A stretch of DNA of 64,000 nucleotides. Origin: Epiperipatus broadwayi (taxonomy: Eukaryota > Onychophora > Udeonychophora > Euonychophora > Peripatidae). A model generated the notes under the pieces. That model made no database searches, had not been told where the DNA came from, and was given only the letters and a program-made list of their open reading frames with translations. This document shows positions 47,571-59,945 of the stretch, in pieces; within the stretch, counting starts at the first letter, position 1; each line of letters begins with the position of its first letter. The stretch covers positions 869,445 through 933,444 of the forward strand of contig JAQFVV010006216.1 of the NCBI GenBank assembly GCA_028023455.1. The letters are read 5' to 3'. The position numbers and the translations under genes were made by a program.

Positions 47571-49555
47571 GAGTTAATTTAAGTTAAGTTCAGGTTAAAA
47601 ATATAAGTAAATTCACTGTTATCTACTATTGGTACATTTCGTATAATAGAACGTATTTTATATATTAATTAACCAATTATTTACTTTTTATATGTAATTT
47701 TTCCAGAAATCATGTGACTAAAAAAATGAAAAATTAGATTGTTGCACACAGTTTTGATAGTAATTTATTCAAATCATAAAAGTTTAAAATTAATACAGAA
47801 TTTTTTTTCAGTAATATTCATACTCCTAGAAATAATATAGGCATTAATAAAAATATTCAAACTTTATTGTGATTGTTTTCATTTTAAAAATTCATTATTT
47901 TTAATCTGCTAATAACATTATTTATCTTGTTTTTTTCTCTGTTTTTCAAAATCTATAGTTGACAGATCAGTTGCTTATATCATTTCTTTCATCGTGATAA
48001 AGCCTATCCAATTCTTACTATAATCTTGTAGATATTTAATATATTGAATTAATGAGCATTTTTAGGTGTTATATCTTCTGATATTTCATCATTAGTCATT
48101 ACAGTGTGCCTGAATTGCTACTTTCAAATATGATTTCTCTGTATCTCCATTTTTATGCTGATATCTTTTGAATTTATCTTAATTTTTGTGATGGATTTTT
48201 TTTAGCTTGTTTTCAGTTTTTTTTGCTTGGCTTGTTCAATTTTCTTGCTATTCTTATTTGTATTAGTTTCTTTAATGATACATTTTATTTCCTGTTGTTC
48301 TTTGTACCTATCATGATTTCTCTCATTGGTGATTATACTGAAGTTGTGCAAAATCTATATGCTTAGTATATAATGAAATCAGAATTTCTTCTACATATAC
48401 AACAAAAATATTAATAATTATATTAACATGTTATTTATTTTAATTGAGTTAGCATGTGGGACAAACAGCAAAGCTAAACACTGAGCACTTATAAGTTAGA
48501 TGATTTATTATTTACAAATAGATTAGTAGTCTACTATAACATCCAAGTGTTTTTTTATTAAATACATATCTAGATATTGTTTTTTAAAGTTTGTAGCATT
48601 ACTAATCCCTAATCCACATCACTTTCATCACTGTAAACCTTAAATAATTAAAATGTTAAAATCCATTATATTGATATACTCCTTGGTTAAAAAAAGCTGA
48701 AGAATGTTTTTACTGTTTTTCATAATAATGATTATGGTTTAATAAAATAAGGATGTAATTGTTTTGTTAACCTTTAATAATATTACTGCTTTGTTGCAGT
48801 TTGTGGGGTTTTTTTACTATTAATTACTGTTTCATTTTTATAGATATAATAAAAACTATTGAACCAAAATTCTCTCTTGATTCCCAGATTTATTCTTTAA
48901 CCCATCTAACTGCTTCATATTATGTTTTTTTAAAGATATGTTTCAGAATCAGAATCAGGCTTAGGTCAAATTATTTTAATTAAATTACTGCTTTCTTGTG
49001 AAGTGAGTTGCTTTTATGTGGCTAAAATGATAGAGGTATCTGAAAACTATCTTCATATGTGATGCAGTCCTTGCAAATGTGTTTTTTATTATATTTGCAG
49101 CAAACATTGCAAGGATATACAAACATAGTTTTTGGTTTACAGATTTATAGTGTGACCCAATTTTTGTGACCTTGACTGTTATATTTGTCTTTGAATAGCA
49201 TTTTTTAGTAGCAAAGCCTGACCATTACATTAAGTCTACTAACATGATTATGATTGTTTCATAGACTGTTGATAAAGACATTCCTATGTTCCCTATCGGA
49301 AGTTTGTGAATTTGCAATAAAGAACTAACATATTGTTAATTAGATTGTTTGTCTACACACATATTAGTTCCATTGAATGAGCTGGTGTGATTTAAGATTA
49401 TAATATTTCACAAGTTGCAGACCCCCACAGATTTATAGATATAAAATTTTTAAAAGGTTTATTTATTTTGTTTCATTTGGCTTCTTTTTGGGTAATTTGT
49501 ATCTAATTTTTTCAGCAAATCTATTTTTTACAGTTCTTCTTACTTAGATAATATA
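47571..49555. other. AT-rich DNA; one Cys-rich minus-strand frame
   Basis: On the minus strand at about 49030-49135 an open stretch reads PCNVCCKYNKKHICKDC. It resembles the Cys-rich C-terminal finger of PiggyBac-type transposases, but the match is short and unsupported by upstream sequence. Near 47.95-48.35 kb the minus strand is Lys/Asn-rich without a family signature. Confidence 0.3.
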
Positions 49556-49558
49556 TAT

Positions 49559-50230
49559 GGGGAGGAACCCAAAAGCAACCCAGGAATTTTATAATAAAAA
49601 AAACTGTGCATTTATTTTTAGGTGTTACAAATTAAATCTTCTTCAAAGTACAATCCATTTAATGCAATGGACCAGTCTAAACAAGTTTTTCATTTTTGGA
49701 AGTAGCCCAAAAACTCTTCCAAAGTAATGCCTTAAATTACCTGAGTCATTTTTTCCTTCATCATTTCAAGACTACAAAAAAAAAAATTGAAACACTTTTT
49801 TCATTTAAAAGAATAAAACAAAGTCAACAAAGTGAGATTGGACAAATATGGCTGATAGATTAGTTGGATCATAATGTTTTTATTTAAAAACTGGTTTTAT
49901 ACTCAACCCCTTGTGCATTGGCATGCTGTCATGGAGAAGCTTGTACTCAACATTTTGCCACAAATTGAAATGTTTTAGTTCTACTGTATCATGCAACCTT
50001 CCAGAATTTCTAAGTTTTAAATGCCAAACATTATGGACAAATTCTGAGAAAACAATGCCATTTGCATAAAAACATTAGCATAATCTTAACATTGGAATTT
50101 ATTTGCTATGCTTTTTTAAAATGCAATGAAATTGACACTTCTTTTAAATGATTTGCAAACTTATGTTTTCCCAGAGCAGTTTAATACTTTTAATTAAAAT
50201 GTTTTTCACAATTAGATTTTGTCAGCCCCA
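49559..50230 (-). pseudogene. mariner-type (DD34D) transposase remnant with one terminal repeat
   Basis: The minus strand reads RLHDTVELKHFNLWQN, then LLHDSMPMHKGLSI (about 49937-49899; family form HxDNAPxHxxxS, so the second catalytic Asp survives but Asn-Ala-Pro are altered). Further on come ITLEEFLGYFQK, KTCLDWSIALNGLYFEEDL and a stop near 49617. These are the C-terminal half of a mariner transposase in order. GAGGAACCCAAAAGCAACCC (49562-49581) would be the 3' terminal inverted repeat. The 5' half and second terminal repeat are not visible. Multiple frameshifts and a poly-A insertion mark it as dead. Confidence 0.8.
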
Positions 50231-50639
50231 TTTTTAGTGGGATGCTGGAAATTTGACTGAGATGCCATTTATTCTGTTATAATTGCCATATTTTTATATA
50301 CTTATCTATAAGTGTTATCTATTAATATGGCATAGTATTTCATGACCTAAATATAAGTATTGATTAATTCTAATGGAATGTTAATAATTATTCAGAAAAA
50401 ATTATTCCTATAAATATAAAAATCATATTTTATTGCAATTTCATAATTAATTTGCTGTCATTAAAAATAAGTTTATTTTGATTAAATTTGATTTCCATGT
50501 GGAGATTATTCATTTTGATTGTTAATGCATGGTGCTTATGGAGTGGGTCATGAGAAGGCTGTCATTAAAAAAGAAGTAGCTTCACAGGAAATTTATAAAA
50601 AAACTTAAGCAAAGTGGACTTATTATTAAGACAGTTTTA

Positions 50640-51030
50640 CTACCTAGGACTCATCTCAAGTCAAAATTCTTCTTTTGGATGTTCAACCAAAAATCTATAA
50701 TCAAAGAATTAAGGTGCAAAAAATAAACTTAAGATATTCCAAAGAAAATTATTTTTTAAATCCACTAATAAAATCAACTGGATTTGATTATCTTAGACAC
50801 AACTGGAATTTGATCAACAGATTTAATTTAAAACAATTCATGGTCATTAAACTCATTTGCTTCATAAATGGAATTTATTGACCATTAATTTTTGTAAATG
50901 TGAGCAAACCCAAATTATGAATGACATAATTAATGACTGCTGAAACCATGAATACAATAAAATTGAAAAATTTAATAAAATCACTGGAAAATCTATCTTA
51001 TGGTTGAAATCTCTACAGGTTCTTTTATGA
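50640..51030 (+). pseudogene. LINE 3' end fragment (YADD family C-terminus)
   Basis: STGFDYLRHNWNLINRFNLK (frame 50675-50881) corresponds to the GFDLPRxxWxxLNRFRTG segment near the end of Jockey/CR1-like proteins. After a frameshift, CKCEQTQIMNDIINDC...ITGKSILWLKSLQ (about 50900-51020) is the C-terminal C-x-C...HI-x-N-DC motif. It is homologous to about 40570-40790. Confidence 0.8.
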
Positions 51031-51342
51031 TATTTTGTAATTATTTAAGTTGTCAAAAGCATCATGGTCAATATTAATCTTTATATAAAAATAGACAAAT
51101 ACTTTAACAGTGTTTGTTTGTTTAGTTTATTGGTTGCACTGCTACTTAGTTTGCTAACCATATTGTTATCTAATTTTTTAAATGGACTAAAAATAGTGAA
51201 AACCATGACTAATAATAAACAATTTATTAATAAAGACTGCTAAAAAAACTTTCCTACTTTTTGAGACCATAGATAAATCAAAGAGAACAAATTTATAATG
51301 TCTTCTTGTTAACAACCACTGCTTTTCTATGTGATTGTTCAG

Positions 51343-51374
<32 letters not shown>

Positions 51375-51386
<12 letters not shown>

Positions 51387-51960
51387 CAAATCAATATATA
51401 TATCAAAATACAGTACAATTTATATAAATTATATTCTTTTAGAAGTACTTTTGACTATACACTTTGTAGTCTTTATCAACTATATAACATTGAATAATCA
51501 AAATGAGACAATGCTTAACAATACCCATAGTTCAATTCAGATTTCCCACAATTCTGTTATCTTAACATTTGATGACTGGCGATTCATTAACATTTGACGA
51601 TTTCTTGAAATCAACATAGCCTCTTTTATTTTATGTTTATTATGACAACGTTCAATTTGAATAATTTTCATATTTTTATAATCAAATTTAAATCCATATT
51701 GACAAGATTTATTATGATCAAATATAACAGATGATGAAGGTTTATTTACATCTGTTCCATATGATGTTAATGAATCGCCAATCATCAAATGTTAAGATAA
51801 CAGAATTGTGGGAAATCTGAATTGAACTATGGGTATTGTTAAGCATTGTCTCGTTTTGATTATTCAACGTTATAGTCGAAAGTACTTCTAAAAGAATATA
51901 ATTTATATAAATTGTACTGTATTTTGATATATATATTGATTTGTATATTACATATATTGT
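51375..51960. repeat. Near-perfect palindrome with an endonuclease-like loop
   Basis: Arms of about 210 and 195 bp (51380-51593, 51765-51957) are nearly identical in reverse complement. Differences include single-base changes and loss of part of the CACTTTGTAGTC segment on the right. A (TA)n of about 38 bp adjoins the left arm. The loop carries a minus-strand reading (next entry). Confidence 0.92.
51596..51762 (-). pseudogene. GIY-YIG-type endonuclease C-terminal fragment in a palindrome loop
   Basis: The minus strand reads SSSVIFDHNKSCQYGFKFDY, KNMKIIQIERCHNKHKIKEA and MLI. The xHxxxxxxxFxFD...I...KIKEAxxI layout matches the end of Penelope-type endonuclease domains, with the conserved Glu in KIKEA. 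Only this domain end is present. The source element is uncertain. Confidence 0.55.
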
Positions 51961-54105
51961 GAAACGAATACAGATATCAAACTTTATTTATTATATATAT
52001 ATATATATATTACCAAATATAAAATTTTCATAGGTTTATAAATATAAATGTTAAACATTTAACATAAATTCTCTGTATACTTTTTACAAATAACTTCCAG
52101 CTATAAATTTATAAACATGTTAAAAACATCTATTTAAAATTTATAGCTCTTTACATGATCGCTTTATTGATTGTAAAAAATATTTACAAAGTTGTATTTT
52201 CAATATTAACTCATTTATTTTTTGTCAGAAAAATGATATTTTTATCAATTTGAATAATAATCGAAAAGCACATTTGTTTTTGGCACAAAATATTCCAAAT
52301 ATAATTGCTAGATGATATTGATCAAGCCAATTTCAGATCAAACATTTTTCTGAAAAACTAATAATGAGTTAATAATAATGGTAAAAAATAATTATCATAG
52401 CTTAAAAAGTATTAATAATAATTTATTAAAGGATATTAAATATTAGAAAAAATGTTGCCCCTCTAACAACTTTTTAAACACTTTGATTTCTGTTATAATC
52501 TCCTATTGTTTGATTTGTTTAATAAATTTTGAAATAAAAATTTAATATAATTGTATCCAATAAAATTTGTTCAAATTTTATGCATGTGTTATAAATTAAT
52601 GGCAAAGCAATATAACACTAATACATTTTACATAAATTGCCTAATTTCTTTACACCTGAGGAGTATTGACAGATCAAATTTCAAATATTTTGAAATCAAA
52701 TTTCAAACACCTTGATATCAGAATGCATGCAACAGGTCAGCAGTGAAGATACATATATATGTGCCTATATTTGCTTCAATTTTAAATAAATGTAACTAAA
52801 ACTATTGTCAGTTTGTGGCATGAATGGAATAACATATATTACATTTAAACATATAAATTCATTTTACTTTAGTTTTAGTAACCCTATAATTTAATCTGCA
52901 TTGTTAAATATAATATATATTTAATAAATCACAGGTACAAAAAAAATCAAATCTGTTTAAAATTGTCTTTAAAAAAAATTCATTTATTTTAAGGCACATA
53001 AATAATTAGTCAATTTCTTTAGCTAATTTCTTTAAACTTGAATTAAGAGATTTGTATCTGTTTTTATTAAAAGAAAGATATTCTTTGTTTTATTTTAAAC
53101 TAAAAAAAACCTCTTAATTTTATTAGCAAATTATTTTTCTTTGGTATTAATTTTATCTTTCTAGTAAAAGTTTTAAACAGATAAAAAGTTTCCATAATGA
53201 AATGAGCAATCCATTATTCATTTCAATAAAAAAAAAAAATTTCTTCTAAGCAAAATGATATGCAAATTTGGTTTTAAAAAACAAATTAAGAACAAGGTTC
53301 TAAAAAGAAATTAAGTTTTGATTGATATAAAATCAGTTTTTTTCTCTTAATCAGACTGGGATATTACTTCATTCAAATCCCAGGACAAGCACTTATGCTT
53401 TGTGGATAAGAAAGAAGAACACTGCTAATACTTAACTAGATCTAGTTTGGAAAAATGATACTGAAATAAAGAAATAGGCTTATTTAAAAGAAATCTAGCA
53501 ATTTCAAATCTATATTAGCACCCTAAATGGACTTTTAATATTTGTCAGAGAGAAGTAAATGACAATTATTTTGTTTTAGGTGAGTCTTATATTTATATAA
53601 TAATTTGTACTTTATTTTAAATAATTTAGATTTATAAATAAGACTTATTATAGGTATTATTTAAAAAGACTGTCTGTTATGAATTTAACTTCTCTTTACT
53701 TGTTAAAATTATTCTTTTTTAAACAAAAATATTAATTATACATTGCATACGTATGTTAAGCTTATAAATTTTATATAAATTATTAATGAGAGGAAAAGGT
53801 AAATAAATAATGATAAGCATGTAAGTGCATTGCACACATATAAATTGCCTAAGTCTCAAATAACTGTAATCAATGATATAATTATTTCCATTAGCCTCAT
53901 TCATTCATAGTTAAACTTACATTTGATTACTGAAATCTTATTTTATGTAGATAAATTTATATATGCACAGTTGTTGGTAAAATGTTTAATAGTTTACATA
54001 TGTTCACATCCATATGGGAAAATACATTCCTATCAGTTTGATGAGTTAAGAATTGATCTCAGAACAAATCATCTCCTTATATATTATAATTGTATTAAAC
54101 TAGGT
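51961..54105. other. AT-rich DNA, no gene seen
   Basis: A (TA)n lies near 51992-52009. TTCAAATCCCAGG near 53375 resembles a lone pol III B box, but no A box or body repeat supports a SINE. Confidence 0.4.
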
Positions 54106-54255
54106 TTAGGAACAAAAGGTCATTCCTTATAATTATTGTTTAGGTTGATTCAGTTAGAGTTAGGACCAAAAGGCCATTCCTTTATAGTTATTATTATATG
54201 TTTGGTTATATTTAGGATTAAGATCTAAAAAGATCATTCCTTATAATTATTGTGA
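54106..54255. repeat. Three degenerate tandem units, ~53-65 bp
   Basis: AGGAACAAAAGGTCATTCCTTATAATTATT-type sequence recurs at about 54108, 54161 and 54210. Confidence 0.75.
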
Positions 54256-57200
54256 TGAAGATAGCATTGATACCTATCCCATATAAACCATATGTATGTG
54301 TAAGTACTAGAAGAGATGTGGGTCAAAAATGTTATATTTATGAATTCATATATGTGTAAAATTATATTTAAGTTTATTGAAATCAGTGTTAAAAGTATGA
54401 CGAATATGTTATATATTATCTTTGAACATATTGAAACTATAATGTATAAAGGGCTTTGTTAAATAAATAAACTGTATATCAATTAATGATTTTATGTAGT
54501 AAATAAATTATTGTTACATGATTTGTTAATTTATTAAAGATAAATTGTACATCAATAACTACACTTATAAATAAATTATTATGACCATTTGCTATTTTAT
54601 GTAGGATTGCATGGTCTACTGTCATTCATTAGGAGTACCATATTCTCTGCAATTTAGCCTGGCATTACAAATGATGCTTGTAATGGTTGTATTATTATAT
54701 TGAATAAAATATTGTTTTAAATAGGCATGTGTTAGTTTATTTTCTGATGCTTATAGCCAGGTAGCACTCATATAATTTGTGTAAATAAATAGAGACAATG
54801 TAAAATAAATGAACTATACTAAGACTAATCATTACAATAACTACTTAATAATTATTGAACTGTTACATAAATAGCAGATGTCCAGAAAAAATGAATAGTT
54901 TCAATTAATAAAATATGAAATTTATGAAAAACAGAAAATTTAGTAAAGGATTTAGACAGCCAGATTCAGTTTCATTATTGGCAAAAACGAATTTTTTTAT
55001 TAATAATTCCAAGAAATTTTAATTAAAAAATAATATGAAAACCTTTTGTTTACAATTAGTAAATAAGCTTAGTAAAACATGATCAGGAGTTTTCAATCAA
55101 GTTATTTAATTAGATTCTTCAAATCAGTCATTTCTGGAAGCTCTGCAGGAAAAACCAGAAGAAAAATGCCTAAAATAGTGGAGTAAAGCAGCCAATCCCT
55201 TCAATCAGTCATCCTCAGGTGTCTGCAAGTGATGCTCCAACATAAACTACATTTATGCCATTGTTACTAAGAAAACCAGTCATTTACTTGTCATTTAAAA
55301 AATATATATACCTGACTTCTATTTTTTGTAACCTTTACCAAAGAGTCCAGAGAAAATGCAATTATAAATATTTCTGCCATGAGTTTTTCATTTATTAGCT
55401 TGATTGAAATAGTCACAAAATTCTTAATAAAAATGTTTGCCATAATATAAGTTTTCCCAATGATGAATGGAATCTGTAATTAAATATTATGTATACTATA
55501 AAATTCCACTATATAAAGTATTTCAAAATATCCTGCTCTGTATTAAAATATGAAAAGCTTTTTTTTTTTTCAATAAAGCTTTGTCTGACAAAAGTATATG
55601 CAAAGCAATTCCTAAATAAAAAACATAAACTCTAAAAAAGCTATATGAATTATGCATCAAGGTAATCCGGTTTCAAACTCCAGACCTCTGCACATAAGTG
55701 ATAGGCATTTTGGACCTTTTATCACAGTCTCTTGCCATGGGGAAAATGTTGGTAATTTATAAATTTTGTTTCTACTAATTTAGTTCTTCATTTTCTACAA
55801 GTACTGTATATCAATCTCTATAATTTATTTTAGATTATGATTAATAATAGCTCCAACACAATTGAAATAAAACAACTATATAAAAATAATAAATATATAA
55901 TTATAATAGATTATGTTAGAACTTTATTTATTGTTAGAATGTTTTTAATTAGCCCTGTGTATTTTATGAATATATATGTTATATGCATATTACTGAGTTG
56001 TAGGTCATATGATATGTGTTCAAATGTATTTTTAATATACAATAGCAAATCTAGAAATCAGGTTAAATTATTGAGACTTTTTTAACAAAATCAGTAATTG
56101 CTTACATATCGCACTACCTATCATATTTTCTTTTCTTTTGACCAGTTTTGCTTTTTGTTAGATTATTCATTTATAATGTTAAGTAGTTAGGGGTAAAATA
56201 TCAAATCAGTTAAAATATATATGTATAAAAATGAAAGCAGGTAAATTTTGAAAAAAGCAATTAAAATTTTAAAAAGTACATTTAATCAATTGTAGCAAAT
56301 ACCAACTAATTCAAATTTTATAAATTATTTTCCAGTTACAATATATCCAATTGCAAACTTCTAACATTATATAGAATGTATGTATTTGTATTAATCGACT
56401 TTAGATTAACTTAGAGCTTATCTAGATGAGTTTTATTTTTATTTATTATTATTGAGCTTGGATTCCTCAGCTATGTGTGTTAAGCTTACATTTGTATCAT
56501 CGTTTATGTAATATATGAAAATGTCATATCATGCTCAAAACAATGAAATCTTTGAATTTCAGACCATTCACTTATTATTTAATAAGGGGCTTCTATTAGT
56601 TTTTATGTTGTGCTGTATTTATTAGTCTGTTTTATTTATTTAAGCAGACAAATATTTCCTGTTGTATATTCCTAGTTATACCCGATGCATTTTCTTTTCT
56701 CATTGTGCATCCATGCAAAGACTGGTATACCTCCTATATTTTAGTATTTATTAACCAGGTACCCCTTCTCACAGCCTAACATGTTGATTCACAACTGTAT
56801 TCACTTTTAGATGTAATTAAATTACCTGTTGACTTCTGATTTGGCTGTGCAATGCATTTAAAGTATTTGTTTATATAATAGAGACTTTCTAGATAGAGCC
56901 ATGTGGTCCATCCAGGTTTTATTGGAAGGCATGATAATATCAAAATTTCTACATTTCACACACATAGTGTACTATATAATGTTAAGAAATGTTTTAGAAA
57001 GGATACTTTAGAAATAACATTGATAATGATAAAATAGATGTCAGTGGTAATTTAGGTTTAAACTAGGATTAAAACTAATGTTTACCCTATAGTCCAAAAT
57101 TTCAATTAAACATGCATTTAATTTGTAATCAGGAATGGTTTAAATATTTATTTTGTGTTCAAACCCCATGCAATGTAGACTATTTAAATGATTATCTAAG

Positions 57201-58270
57201 ATTCAAATCCCATGCATATATCATCATCTTTTTTACTAGCTGATGAAATGCATTTGTAATTTTGTTTTCTCTTTTTTGTGTGTTTTGTTTTGTTGTTATA
57301 AATAAATATAAAATATTATCTCTGCAGTTTGTATTACTTAGCTTAATACAATATTGTACCAGGCACACCTCAACCTGTTCTAACTTTGGAATGTATATCA
57401 AGCATGAGGTGATCATACCACCTCAGGGTGAGATCTCAATAAAAAATTTAATAGAAATATAAATTTTATAATTTAATTTATATTAACATATTATAAATCA
57501 AACAATATACTAAACCATGGTTAATTATTCCATTACCATGTCAATGGATGTCAAAAGGTTAACCACTGTATAGCTTTGAAAGACTGTGAATAATTCATGT
57601 CTTTACGCCCCATTCCCAAACAAAGAAAATCCTCGATTGGAAGGATATACAACCTCTAACCCATTACATAACATATACCAACTTTCTAAGGCCTGATAAA
57701 GTCAAATCCTATTATGCTATGCTCAGTCCTCTTATCTCAGGTTATATAAAAGAAAATTTTAAAGCCGCTCTCGGAAATATATTTATTATATTTTTAGGAA
57801 ATGAAAGAAAATAAATGTAACACTCAACAATAAACTAAATTATAAAAATTTATTACACATATCAATTAAAATTTCTTAAGCCCCAATATCCAACTACCAA
57901 TTGCACAAATAAAAGAAAATAAGATACAATGTAATCCATTTTCTCTTAATTCATAAAAATGTTTGGATGAAGTGGTCTGAGTTCTATACCCACACATATA
58001 TTAGGCAATATAAAAAAATAATATGAGATCATAAAATATTCAGTCATATCTGTATGCTCATTTCTGCATTCATTCCACAGTTTAATAGTATTTTTTAAAC
58101 TTGTTCATTTTAAACTAAATGTGGAAGAATGACTAACTTAAAAAATCCTTCACATAGTGGATAAATGATTTAACATATATGCCCTACTGAAATATAATTT
58201 AGATCTTTGGCATAATTAGATTTTAAACAGATTATGGCTATATAATATATACATATAAGTAATATTTAAA
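54256..58270. other. AT-rich DNA with possible decayed SINE heads, no gene supported
   Basis: B-box-like segments appear at about 55668-55680 (minus strand, GAGTTTGAAACC), 57150 (GTGTTCAAACCCC) and 57197 (GATTCAAATCCC), without convincing SINE bodies. A plus-strand stop-free stretch at about 57600-57810 reads ILDWKDIQPLTHYITYTNFL and RPDKVKSYYAMLSPLISGYI. It is protein-like but unidentified. Confidence 0.35.
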
Positions 58271-58895
58271 AAATAATATTGAGATTAAAACAAATTTTAC
58301 CCTCTGGTATCTTGAGACTTCATCCGGATTTGGGTTCTCTGAATGTGCTACACACATCTGTTCACCAGGGTGACAAGAACTTCTTTCTTTCACTCTGTTG
58401 GTTTAGTGATCTTCATCATCAATACTTTCTGGATCTGGGTGGCTATATTTTAACAGCTTGGACAGAGCTGAACAGGTGCATTGAAATGGGATTCTACCCC
58501 ATAATCATCTTGCTAGTTGATGTAGAAATGGTCTTCATCATGAGTTTGCTAATGCTGTGACAATCAGATGAACACTGCTATTTATTTTATTAGAAATTAA
58601 TTCAGTAGAGACTCACCTCTATGCTCTTTCTTAACAGTTCATATCTTCTTCTAAATTGCAGCCTGGATGTGAGGTAAGTGCAGCATATAACTGGAAGTGA
58701 CAGGAGCTCATTAGCACCACAAGGTTTCAGCCACCTCAATCTCCTCCATACTGACTATAGCTATCACCATTTAATTATTAGGTCAGTATTCCATAGCAAT
58801 GGCATTCTGTGTAAGTAACCTCTGCATTAATCTGGAGTCATAAAAAATTTGCAGTGACTTAAATATAAGGCTAGATGGCCTGCAATGATCACACA
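58271..58895. other. GC-richer unidentified segment with a 93-codon frame
   Basis: The plus frame 58279-58560 (MRLKQILPSGILRLHPDLGS start) coincides with less AT-rich sequence that continues past the stop to about 58860. No motif is recognised and there is no second copy in the window. It may be a fragment of a repeat or an old gene copy. Confidence 0.3.
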
Positions 58896-58899
58896 ATAT

Positions 58900-59902
58900 A
58901 TATATATATATGATAAACAAAAATGCAAGTTAAAAAAACTTGCTAACGCTTGTATTTATGTCCACAGATGGCGTCCTACCAAAAACACCTATCAAGCGTA
59001 TATTTCGTTTACATAAACGTCAGAGTAGTTAGTATTCACTATCTCTAACTATAATTCCACTTTCAGATCATGATTTCAATAAAGAAACTAGATCTAAATA
59101 CAAACTCTGAGCGTTTATGAAACAATTTCTATTCAGCTTGCAAGCGTGAATTTTTTAGACACGTAATGTCTTCAAACTCAGCATAGCAAACCAGATAGCT
59201 ATATGGGTCTGATCTCAGTTCAGCATCACCACATAGTAGAAGCCTCTGCAATCTATATCATTGCAAGAAAGACCTCAAAGGTACATTTATGATAAACAAA
59301 AATGCAAGTTAAAAAACTTGCTAACGCTTGTATTTATGTCCACATTCATGATCTGAAAGTGGAATTATAGTTAGAGATAGTGAATACTAACTACTCTGAC
59401 GTTTATGTAAACGAAATATACGCTTGATAGGTGTTTTTGGTAGGACGCCATCTGTGGACATAAATAAAAGCGTTAGCAAGTTTTTTAACTTGCATTTTTG
59501 TTTATCATAAATGTACCTTTGAGGTCTTTCTTGCAATGATATAGATTGCAGAGGCTTCTACTATGTGGTGATGCTGAACTGAGATCAGACCCATATAGCT
59601 ATCTGGTTTGCTATGCTGAGTTTGAAGACATTACGTGTCTAAAAAATTCACGCTTGCAAGCTGAATAGAAATTGTTTCATAAACGCTCAGAGTTTGTATT
59701 TAGATCTAGTTTCTTTATTCCTGTCTTTCACTGACGATAGCAAATAGCTTGAAATCATGATCTGAAAGTGGAATTATAGTTAGAGATAGTGAATACTAAC
59801 TACTCTGACGTTTATGTAAACGAAATATACGCTTGATAGGTGTTTTTGGTAGGACGCCATCTGTGGACATATATATATATATATATATATATAGATCTTT
59901 AG

Positions 59903-59933
<31 letters not shown>

Positions 59934-59945
59934 TAAAGATCTTAG
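58900..59945. repeat. Long near-perfect palindrome with (TA)n flanks
   Basis: The left arm (58912-59345) and right arm (59452-59872) are reverse complements with very few substitutions. The right arm has about 31 bp (CCTGTCTTTCACTGACGATAG...) that the left arm lacks. The GATAAACAAAAATGCAAGTT...TTTACATAAACG module occurs once forward at the left end, once reversed in the loop side and once reversed at the right end. (TA)n tracts lie at 58897-58910 and 59868-59932, the latter broken by the small inverted pair AGATCTTTAGT/ACTAAAGATCT. A diverged relative precedes the Penelope remnant at 43.5 kb. Confidence 0.93.

Noticed and set aside
59080-59110. Possible second hammerhead near GAAACTAGATC in the 58.9-59.9 kb palindrome
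   Set aside because: GAAAC is present, but no CTGATGA with a stem II and no GTH cleavage site at the right place could be fitted.
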